Below are positions 4,789 to 9,847 of a stretch of 9,847 nucleotides of DNA, one piece after another. The stretch spans positions 1 to 9,847 of the forward strand of contig JACDAP010000174.1 in assembly GCA_013695395.1 (NCBI GenBank), given 5' to 3'. The stretch comes from Solirubrobacterales bacterium (GTDB lineage Bacteria > Actinomycetota > Thermoleophilia > Solirubrobacterales > Solirubrobacteraceae). The notes beneath the pieces are model-generated. The model saw only the letters and a program-made list of their open reading frames with translations. It had not been told where the DNA came from and ran no database searches. The translations under genes were made by a program, and so were the position numbers. Each line of letters opens with the position of its first letter. Within the stretch, counting starts at the first letter, position 1.

Positions 4789-6225
4789 GGCGAGCGGCGG
4801 GCCTGCGGCACCGTCGCTCTCGAGGCGGAAGGTCGCGGCCGGATCGACAGCAGCGGTCCGCTCGAAGGTGCCGTCCTCCCGCGTCGTGAGGTCGAACAGG
4901 ACCCGCCAGCTCCCGTCGGGCTGCAGCACGCTCACGCGGGCCGGCCGCTCTCCCTCCCCCGACCGGACGAGCCCCCAGAAGCGGACGCCGTCCAGCTCCC
5001 GCCGGGCGGTCAGCGACATCGCGTACGCGGCGTGGGCGGGCTTGGCCCGGCCGTCCTCGAAGCGCAGGCCCGCCTGGTAATCGCGCCACCGCGTCCGGAG
5101 GTCGGGACCGGGTCGCTCCGGAAGGTCGCGAACCGTGAACTGGGCGGTGCCCCGGGCCGAGGGGAACCCCCGCGCGATCCGCTCGGCCTCGGGCAGCCAG
5201 CGGGCCTGATCCTCGAGCGTGACGTCCCAGGTCGGATCGGGCGGGTTGGTCTGGTAGCCGAACTCCGTGAGGTAGAGCGGGAGGTCGTGCTCCGTGCGGC
5301 CGCGCTGGTGCAGCTGGGCGAGCAGGCGGGTCATCCGGTCGAGGTCGCCGATCCGTGCGGTCTCCGGCCGCGGGTCGTGCGCCCACGGCGGAAGGTCGAG
5401 CGCGTAGGGGTGATGCGAGAAGCCGTCGCCGGGAAGCGGGCGGAAGTCGGCGCACTCGGGGCGGCCGAGGGGCCGCAGCTGTTCGTCGACGCAGGCGAGC
5501 TCGCGCGTGAAGGTGAGCGGCGACATCCGCTCGCTGCGATCCTCCCCCACCGCGCTGCCGACCGAGGAGGTCGCTCCGATCAGCACGAGCGCGTCGGGCG
5601 CGGCGGCCTTCAGCCGCGGGACGACGGCCTCGAGCATCCGCCGGTAGGCGTGCGGTGAGGCGGGCACCCACCCCCCGTTCCGGCGCTCCCACTGGGGCAG
5701 CAGGAACGCGTTGTGGTTCGGCTCGTTCCAGACCGTGAAGGCGGCCGCCTGCGGGTAGCGGCGGGCGACCGCCTCGGCGAAGTCGGCGAGCTTCGCGGCG
5801 TCGATCCCGTCACGCTCGGTGGTGGCCCGGCCTCCCGGTCGCGCGACGGCCCAGCGCGGCGCCCAGAAGGCCACATCGATGTTCAGGCGCATCCCCCGCG
5901 CCTCGGTCTCGCGGGCCACGCGGTCGAGGGCCTCCCAGGCACGGTCCGGGTAGGCCTCCGGGTCGGTCGCCTCGAACGCGGGCATCGTCCGCGCCGCCGG
6001 ATCGGGAGCGATGACCGACCACCCCGCCGTGACGCGCACCCAGTCGACGCCGAGGTCGCGGAGGTCGTCGAGCGTGGCCGCGATCTGCTCCGGCGAGCGA
6101 TGGAGCAGCTCGGCGTCGTCCTGGACGATGGAGACGACGCGGGGCTCAGGCGGCGACGGTGTCGTTCCCGCTCCGCAGCCTCCGAGGGTGAGCGCGGCGG
6201 CGAGGAGCATGAGGCCGCGCCGCAT
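4777..6225 (-). CDS. Lipoprotein with a clan GH-A-like glycoside hydrolase domain
   Basis: A 482-residue secreted lipoprotein. MRRGLMLLAAALTLGGC is a lipoprotein signal peptide with lipobox LGGC, so C17 should be lipidated and the protein anchored outside the membrane after a Pro/Thr/Ser-rich linker. The rest fits a TIM-barrel of clan GH-A (GH5/GH39/PslG-like): LGVDWVRVTAGWSVIAP at 58-74, NIDVAFWAPRWAV at 115-127, acid/base E168 in TVWNEPNHN, SHHPYALDLPPW at 270-281, and nucleophile E321 in LYLTEFGYQTNPP. Both catalytic glutamates are present, so it is probably active on a polysaccharide; the substrate is unknown. A small beta-rich C-terminal part follows residue 410. The ATG at 6225 is chosen because it begins the signal peptide and has TACGCT six bases upstream; a start at 6327 would bury the signal. 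It is divergent from the gene at 6343. Confidence 0.85.
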   Translation of the reverse strand: MRRGLMLLAAALTLGGCGAGTTPSPPEPRVVSIVQDDAELLHRSPEQIAATLDDLRDLGVDWVRVTAGWSVIAPDPAARTMPAFEATDPEAYPDRAWEALDRVARETEARGMRLNIDVAFWAPRWAVARPGGRATTERDGIDAAKLADFAEAVARRYPQAAAFTVWNEPNHNAFLLPQWERRNGGWVPASPHAYRRMLEAVVPRLKAAAPDALVLIGATSSVGSAVGEDRSERMSPLTFTRELACVDEQLRPLGRPECADFRPLPGDGFSHHPYALDLPPWAHDPRPETARIGDLDRMTRLLAQLHQRGRTEHDLPLYLTEFGYQTNPPDPTWDVTLEDQARWLPEAERIARGFPSARGTAQFTVRDLPERPGPDLRTRWRDYQAGLRFEDGRAKPAHAAYAMSLTARRELDGVRFWGLVRSGEGERPARVSVLQPDGSWRVLFDLTTREDGTFERTAAVDPAATFRLESDGAAGPPLAGAR

Positions 6226-6231
6226 CCCCGA

Positions 6232-6237
6232 AGCGTA
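6232..6237 (-). promoter_or_regulatory. -10 box of a leaderless promoter for the lipoprotein gene
   Basis: On the minus strand TACGCT ends six bases before the ATG at 6225, the same hexamer and spacing as seen before the Uma2-like gene. No convincing -35 is present 16-18 bases upstream, and the sequence before the ATG (TCGGGG) is a poor Shine-Dalgarno match at this distance. It supports the short start over the extended one. Confidence 0.5.
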
Positions 6238-6306
6238 GAACGGCAGTCTCGACGAAGCGCTGGCCATGACGCGCGCGATCTGCCGCAGAAGCGCGGGGTT
6301 CTCGTC

Positions 6307-6336
6307 TTGTCTCGTGCCAGGCACCAACGGGAACCT
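6307..6336 (+). promoter_or_regulatory. Possible promoter of the unknown gene at 6343
   Basis: TTGTCT at 6307-6312 (four of six to TTGACA), an 18-base spacer and GAACCT at 6331-6336, six bases before the ATG at 6343. The -10 lacks the first T of TAnnnT, so it is weaker than the others, but the spacing and the missing Shine-Dalgarno sequence fit the same leaderless pattern. Confidence 0.35.
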
Positions 6337-6342
6337 CGACCC

Positions 6343-6729
6343 ATGACCGATTTCGACACGTTCGGCTCCTTCGCGGGCTCAACCCACCCGGAGGGTGAGC
6401 CCGGGTGGGGCCCGCTGGAGCGGCTCACCGACGACGACCCGCTGCTGCTCGGCCGGTTCATGTGGATGGGCGAGGTGCGGCTCGAGGACGGCCGCCGCCT
6501 GCAGGCCTACAAGCACATCGACACCCGGCGCTACCTCTATCTCTCCGACGAGCTGGACGCCTTCGAGTACCGCGGCCACCCCGAAGAGCACTACCTCACC
6601 TCGTCGCTGGCCACCGTCCTGCGCGAATGCTTCTGCGAGCTGCGCGAGCTCGCCGGCCCCGAGCTCGCGGAGATCGAGGCGGCTGAGGCGCTCATCGAGC
6701 GGCACACCTCACGCCCGCGGGCAGCGTGA
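6343..6729 (+). CDS. Small protein of unknown function
   Basis: I do not recognise this 128-residue protein. It is acidic overall (many Asp/Glu, for example LTDDDPLLL and EAAEALIER), with no signal peptide or membrane segment. The central part, MGEVRLEDGRRLQAYKHIDTRR followed by YLYLSDELDAFEYR (residues about 42-76), looks like a short antiparallel sheet; the rest, from EEHYLTSSLATVLRE to IERHTSR, should be helical. C97 is the only cysteine. Third-codon G/C preference matches its neighbours, supporting a real gene. The ATG at 6343 is preferred because upstream codons in this frame are antisense to the divergent lipoprotein. It is followed after 31 bases by the Uma2-like gene, which has its own promoter signal. 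No function is proposed. Confidence 0.75.
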   Translation: MTDFDTFGSFAGSTHPEGEPGWGPLERLTDDDPLLLGRFMWMGEVRLEDGRRLQAYKHIDTRRYLYLSDELDAFEYRGHPEEHYLTSSLATVLRECFCELRELAGPELAEIEAAEALIERHTSRPRAA

Positions 6730-6754
6730 GCCGTCCGTGGTCCGGGGGTACGCT
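6726..6754 (+). promoter_or_regulatory. Leaderless promoter of the Uma2-like gene
   Basis: GTGAGC at 6726-6731 (three of six to TTGACA), a 17-base spacer and TACGCT at 6749-6754, six bases before the ATG at 6761. The -10 hexamer and its spacing equal those before the lipoprotein gene. The -35 overlaps the stop codon of the preceding gene. There is no Shine-Dalgarno sequence (GCACGG precedes the ATG). Confidence 0.5.
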
Positions 6755-6760
6755 GCACGG

Positions 6761-7309
6761 ATGGCCACTCGTGTCGCGCATCCGAGGCTCACGGCCGAGA
6801 CGTTCGACGCGCTGGTCGCCCGGAACGGTGACCGCTTCGACGCGGAGCTCATCCGGGGCGAGGTCGTTGTGACCCCACCGGACGACCCCGTCGGATCTTC
6901 CACAGTGCTCGAACTACTCGGCAGGATCTTCGTCTGGCAGCGGGCACGCGATGATGGCAGCCTCCTGCTCCCAGACGTCTTCGTGAAGCTCCCTCCCGAC
7001 ACGACGGTCGGCCCCGACCTCGCGTGGTGGTCGGCCTCTCGACGCCCGCCCATCGTCCGCGGCCCGATCCGCGTCGTCCCCGACTGGGTCGCCGAGGTGC
7101 TCTCGCCTTCCACACGCGAGAACGACCTCGGGCCGAAGCGGGAGGACTACCTCGCGGCGGGAGTGCGGGAGCTCTGGCTCGTCGATCCGGCCGACCGCTC
7201 GATCACGTTGGTCGACGCCGACGGTCGCGAGCAGCGGGCCGGCAGTCGATGCACCAGCACCGTGCTCGACGGCTTCTCCGTCGAGACCGACGCGCTCTTC
7301 CTCGACTGA
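6761..7309 (+). CDS. Uma2/DUF820-family PD-(D/E)XK nuclease-like protein
   Basis: A 182-residue protein of usual Uma2/DUF820 length, a family with a PD-(D/E)XK nuclease fold, expanded in cyanobacteria and scattered in actinobacteria; its biological role is largely unknown. The motif order is intact: the opening LTAETFDALVAR, then ELIRGEVVVTPP (29-40); D86 in VGPDLAWW; E112 in VPDWVAEVLSPSTRENDLGPKREDYLAAGV (107-134), the family hallmark, with K126 and Y130; then ELWLVDPADRSITLV. D86, E112 and K126 would form the metal-dependent catalytic set. It is a single gene with no toxin, antitoxin or transposase partner beside it, and it converges on the pilus genes with a 35-base gap. The family call is firm; nuclease activity is inferred from the retained residues. 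Confidence 0.88.
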   Translation: MATRVAHPRLTAETFDALVARNGDRFDAELIRGEVVVTPPDDPVGSSTVLELLGRIFVWQRARDDGSLLLPDVFVKLPPDTTVGPDLAWWSASRRPPIVRGPIRVVPDWVAEVLSPSTRENDLGPKREDYLAAGVRELWLVDPADRSITLVDADGREQRAGSRCTSTVLDGFSVETDALFLD

Positions 7310-7326
7310 GCCCCTGCGGCTGGGGT
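7310..7326. terminator. Weak hairpin between the Uma2-like gene and pilC
   Basis: GCCCC at 7310-7314 can pair with GGGGT at 7322-7326 (one G-T pair) around a seven-base loop, right after the Uma2-like stop and in the 35-base gap between convergent genes. The stem is short and no T-tract follows, so it is only a candidate. Confidence 0.22.
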
Positions 7327-7344
7327 CCGCTGGCGGGCGGCGCG

Positions 7345-8553
7345 CTACCCGATCTGGTCGTAGACCTTGAAGAGCGGCAGGTACATCGAGATCACGATGA
7401 ACCCGACGATCGCGCCGATGACCACGATCATCAGCGGCTCGAGGATCGAGGTGAGGCTCTTGACCGCCGCGTCGACCTGATCCTCGTAGAAGTCGGCGAT
7501 CTTCGCGAGCATCGAGTCCAGGGAGCCCGTCTCCTCGCCGACCGCGACCATCGAGCAGACCATCCCAGGGAAGACCGGCGCGTTCTTGAGCGGCGCCGCG
7601 ATCGTGCCGCCCGCCTTGACGTTCGCGATCACGTCGATCATCGCCTGCTCGACGACGTCGTTGCCCGCGGTCTTGCCGGTGATGTCGAGCGCCTGGAGGA
7701 TCGGGACGCCGCCGCTCACGAGGGCGCTGAGCGTGCGCGACCAGCGGGCAAGGGCGATCTTCTGGACGATATCGCCGATCTTGAACGGGATCCGGAGGCG
7801 GAAGCGGTCCCACTGGCGGCGCCCCCGGTCTGAGCGCTTCCAGCGGCGGAACGCGTACACGACCCCGAAGGTCACGCCGAACAGCAGGTACCAGTAGCCG
7901 GTCAGGATCTTGCTGAGGAGGACCGTGAACTGCGTGATCGAAGGCAGCTCGCCACCGAGGTCGGCGAAGACGCCGACGAAGACCGGGACGATGAAGGCGA
8001 CGAGCGCCAGCAGGACGAGGAGGGCGAAGCTCAGGACGACGATCGGATAGGCCATCGCGCTCTTGACCTGGCGCCGGAGCGAGTCGGCCTTCTCGAGCTG
8101 ATCGGCCACCCGGAGCAGCGCGGAGTCGAGCACGCCGCCCGTCTCCCCCGCCCGGGTCATCGCGACGTAGAGCGGGTCGAACACCTTCGGGTGGCGCGCG
8201 AAGGCGTCGGAGAGCGGGAGGCCCGCCTCGACGTCGCGACGAACCCCCATGATCGTCTCTTGGAGCTTCTTGTTCTCGGTCTGCGCCTCGAGCACGTAGA
8301 GCGCGCGGAGGATCGTCATGCCCGAGGAGACCATCGTGGACATCTGGCGGGTCATGATCGTGAGCTCGGCGGCCTTGATCTTCTGGAAGAGCTCGATGTT
8401 GATCTCGCGCGAGGAGTGCTTGGCCGCGATGTCGAGGACGATCAGGTTGCGTGCCTTGAGCTGGTCGGCGACCGCTTGCTTGGACTCGGCGTCGACCTCG
8501 CCGGACGCCTTCGCGCCGGCCAGGTCCATCGCCTTGAAGACGAAGGTGCTCAT
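7345..8553 (-). CDS. pilC: Type IV pilus inner-membrane platform protein PilC (GspF family)
   Basis: A 402-residue membrane protein, the usual PilC/GspF length. It forms the inner-membrane platform on which the PilB and PilT motors act to add or remove pilin. The N-terminal cytoplasmic part opens with MSTFVFKAMDLAGAKASGEV, typical of PilC. Two T2SSF repeats follow, at about 68-191 and 272-393, each with the family pattern (MSTMVSSGMTILRAL and AGETGGVLDSALLRVA; ALVSGGVPILQALDITG and VAVGEETGSLDSMLAKIA). Membrane helices are near 168-195, 216-236 and 373-393. The ATG overlaps the pilT stop (ATGA), so the two are translationally coupled. It is the last gene of the cluster inside the window, and downstream DNA belongs to a convergent gene. 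Confidence 0.95.
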   Translation of the reverse strand: MSTFVFKAMDLAGAKASGEVDAESKQAVADQLKARNLIVLDIAAKHSSREINIELFQKIKAAELTIMTRQMSTMVSSGMTILRALYVLEAQTENKKLQETIMGVRRDVEAGLPLSDAFARHPKVFDPLYVAMTRAGETGGVLDSALLRVADQLEKADSLRRQVKSAMAYPIVVLSFALLVLLALVAFIVPVFVGVFADLGGELPSITQFTVLLSKILTGYWYLLFGVTFGVVYAFRRWKRSDRGRRQWDRFRLRIPFKIGDIVQKIALARWSRTLSALVSGGVPILQALDITGKTAGNDVVEQAMIDVIANVKAGGTIAAPLKNAPVFPGMVCSMVAVGEETGSLDSMLAKIADFYEDQVDAAVKSLTSILEPLMIVVIGAIVGFIVISMYLPLFKVYDQIG

Positions 8554-9635
8554 GCCGCCATCCCGAAGCCGCCGCCGCCCATGAGCCGACGGAGCTCGTC
8601 CGGCGTGGAGCTCGTGTGCTCCGCAACCCGCTGGGTGATCTTCTCGGCGCGGACCAGCGCGGCGAGCGCCGAGTCCATCGTCTGCATGCCCGAGGCCGAG
8701 CCGGTCTGCATCGCCGAGAGGATCTGGTGGGTCTTGCCCTCGCGGATCAGGTTGCGGACCGCGGGGGTCGGGATCATGGTCTCGCAGACCACGGTGCGCC
8801 CGGCACCGTCGGCGGTCGGCACGAGCGTCTGCGTGATCACGCCCTGCAGGGCGATCGAGAGCTGCACCCGGATCTGCGACTGCTGGTGGGAGGGGAAGAC
8901 GTCGATGATCCGGTCGACCGTCGAGGGCGCGCTCTGCGTGTGGAGCGTGCCGAAGACCAGGTGGCCGGTCTCCGCGGCGGTCAATGCGGTGGAGATCGTC
9001 TCGAGGTCGCGCATCTCCCCGACGAGGATCACGTCGGGGTCCTGGCGCAGCGCGGCCTTCAGCGCGGCGGCGAACGACGTCGCGTCCGAGCCGAGCTCCC
9101 GCTGGTTGACCATGCACTTCTTGTGGCCGTGGAGGAACTCGATCGGGTCCTCGATGGTGAGGATGTGCTCCTCGCGGCTCGAGTTGATCTCGTCGATCAT
9201 CGCGGCCAGCGAGGTGCTCTTGCCCGAGCCCGTCGGACCGGTGACGAGGACCAGGCCGCGCGGCTTGACGCAGAGCTCGTGCACGATCGGCGGCAGGCCG
9301 AGGTCGTCGACCGGCACGATCGTCGCCGGGATCAGGCGGAAGGCGGCCGAGAGCGCAGAGCGCTGGAAGTACGCGTTGACGCGGAAGCGGGCGTGGCCGG
9401 GGATCGCATAGGCGAAGTCGAGCTGGTTGTCCGTCTCCAGCCGCTGGCGCTGGTCGTTCGTGAGGATCGAGTAGACGACCTCACGCGTGTCGGTGGCGTC
9501 GAGGACCGGGTAGTCGTCCATCGCCACCAATCGCCCACGCACGCGCACCATCGGGTGCGAGCCCGCGGTGATGTGCAGATCCGACGCGCGCCGTTCGAGC
9601 ACGTCCATCAGCAGGTCGGCGAAGTCGAACCGCAT
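8550..9635 (-). CDS. pilT: Type IV pilus retraction ATPase PilT
   Basis: A 361-residue hexameric ATPase of the secretion-ATPase superfamily that powers pilus retraction (twitching). The N-terminal PAS-like part begins FADLLMDVLERRASDLHITAG, the classic PilT/GspE opening. Walker A is GPTGSGKST at 133-141, the Asp box TIEDPIEF at 160-167, Walker B DVILVGEMRD at 201-210, and the His box GTLHTQSA at 229-236. AVRNLIREGK at 292-301 corresponds to the AIRNLIRE motif that marks PilT rather than PilB. All ATPase motifs are complete. The start at 9635 leaves the normal PilT N-terminus; no Shine-Dalgarno sequence precedes it, and GATAGAT at 9650-9644 is a weak -10 candidate. It lies 120 bases after pilB and overlaps pilC by four bases. 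Confidence 0.96.
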   Translation of the reverse strand: MRFDFADLLMDVLERRASDLHITAGSHPMVRVRGRLVAMDDYPVLDATDTREVVYSILTNDQRQRLETDNQLDFAYAIPGHARFRVNAYFQRSALSAAFRLIPATIVPVDDLGLPPIVHELCVKPRGLVLVTGPTGSGKSTSLAAMIDEINSSREEHILTIEDPIEFLHGHKKCMVNQRELGSDATSFAAALKAALRQDPDVILVGEMRDLETISTALTAAETGHLVFGTLHTQSAPSTVDRIIDVFPSHQQSQIRVQLSIALQGVITQTLVPTADGAGRTVVCETMIPTPAVRNLIREGKTHQILSAMQTGSASGMQTMDSALAALVRAEKITQRVAEHTSSTPDELRRLMGGGGFGMAA

Positions 9636-9755
9636 CGTGCTGCATCTATCGGCCGCAGTGGGGTGGATCTTGAACCCGCGCTGCGATCCCCTTCCCGCCT
9701 CCGGCCACGCCGAGCCCCAGCCGATTCACCCTGAGGTCGCGGGAGGGCGCGCTCC
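9636..9755. other. Non-coding gap between pilB and pilT
   Basis: These 120 bases separate the pilB stop from the pilT ATG on the minus strand and hold no gene that I can support. A 5-base inverted repeat GGATC (9665-9669)/GATCC (9685-9689) could form a weak hairpin. TTCAAG at 9674-9669, 18 bases before GATAGA at 9650-9645, is a marginal promoter candidate for pilT-pilC. The gap is wide compared with the ATGA overlap of pilT and pilC, so separate expression from pilB is possible. Confidence 0.4.
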
Positions 9756-9847
9756 TCAGTATTCCGACGCGGCGCCGGTGCCCGTCACGCGGGCGACCTC
9801 GGCCAGCGAGGTGCGGCCGAGACGGATCTTCTCCAGGCCGTCCTCGC
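9756..9847 (-). CDS. pilB: Type IV pilus extension ATPase PilB/GspE (C-terminal end)
   Basis: Only the last 29 codons and the TGA stop are inside the window; the gene enters from the right edge. The frame reads EDGLEKIRLGRTSL followed by AEVARVTGTGAASEY. This matches the usual end of PilB/GspE ATPases, in which a DGL-K-G-TS-EE/AEV-RVT pattern closes the protein. Its position just before pilT and pilC on the same strand gives the common actinobacterial pilB-pilT-pilC order. PilB drives pilin polymerisation, opposing PilT. The fragment holds none of the nucleotide-binding motifs, so the call rests on this tail and the context; GspE of a type II-like system is a less likely alternative. Confidence 0.82.
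   Translation of the reverse strand, partial: EDGLEKIRLGRTSLAEVARVTGTGAASEY

Noticed and set aside
4570..5658. Plus-strand 362-residue open frame opposite the lipoprotein gene
   Set aside because: Its composition is that of an antisense shadow, and the minus-strand frame carries a signal peptide and glycosidase motifs.
3605..5692. Minus-strand 695-residue open frame
   Set aside because: It spans two unrelated real genes on opposite strands, is Arg/Ala/Pro-rich and shows no domain. It is a by-product of GC-rich codon use.
6226..6327. Longer start for the lipoprotein at 6327, adding 34 residues
   Set aside because: The added residues would precede and mask a typical lipoprotein signal peptide, while the TACGCT box supports the ATG at 6225.
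6914..8626. Minus-strand 570-residue open frame across the Uma2-like gene and pilC
   Set aside because: It overlaps the recognisable PilC and Uma2 frames and has an Arg-rich, motif-free translation.
8191..9734. Long plus-strand open frames opposite pilC and pilT
   Set aside because: They are antisense to two well-conserved pilus genes and show no family motif.
1..9847. CRISPR arrays, tRNA or rRNA genes, insertion sequences and defence systems
   Set aside because: I saw no regularly spaced repeats, no tRNA-like cloverleaf segment in the short intergenic gaps, no transposase motifs and no cluster of defence-type genes. The Uma2-like gene and the toxin-antitoxin pair are the only accessory-type elements.

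Overview
The window is GC-rich DNA from a bacterial chromosome, with very strong third-position G/C, GTG starts, four-base stop/start overlaps and almost no Shine-Dalgarno sequences. Its gene content (a DUF6421-type actinobacterial protein, a type IV pilus cluster, a clan GH-A-like lipoprotein) best fits an actinobacterium, perhaps a deep branch such as Thermoleophilia/Solirubrobacterales. That placement is inference from composition and recalled protein resemblance, not a search.

Layout: (1) 1-909, minus strand: a compact operon of an AsnC/Lrp-type regulator, a complete CrcB/Fluc fluoride channel and the first codons of a second CrcB that runs off the left edge. (2) 982-3075, plus strand and divergent from the regulator: a 697-residue protein with a glutamine-amidotransferase-like N-terminal region joined to a full-length DUF6421-like region. 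(3) 3116-3654, plus: a toxin-antitoxin pair (ribbon-helix-helix antitoxin, RelE/ParE-like toxin). (4) 3665-4696, plus: a PLP-dependent low-specificity threonine aldolase. (5) 4777-6225, minus: a lipoprotein with a clan GH-A-like glycosidase domain, convergent with the aldolase. (6) 6343-6729, plus: a small protein of unknown function. (7) 6761-7309, plus: a Uma2/DUF820 PD-(D/E)XK nuclease-like protein. (8) 7345-9847, minus: type IV pilus genes in transcription order pilB (C-terminal end only), pilT and pilC.

Only two blocks are clearly cooperative. The CrcB pair probably makes a two-gene fluoride channel, with a regulator translated from the same message. PilB, PilT and PilC are the extension motor, retraction motor and inner-membrane platform of one pilus machine. 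The remaining genes look like independent single units.

Several of these single units share a start architecture: a TAnnnT hexamer ending 6-7 bases before the ATG, with no Shine-Dalgarno sequence. This points to leaderless transcription, and it fixes several start codons.

I see no CRISPR array, tRNA, rRNA, insertion sequence, prophage or obvious defence island. The most novel item is the fused DUF6421 protein, with its uncharacterised HDxxH...EExRCD motif pair. Every stretch between genes is shorter than about 125 bases.
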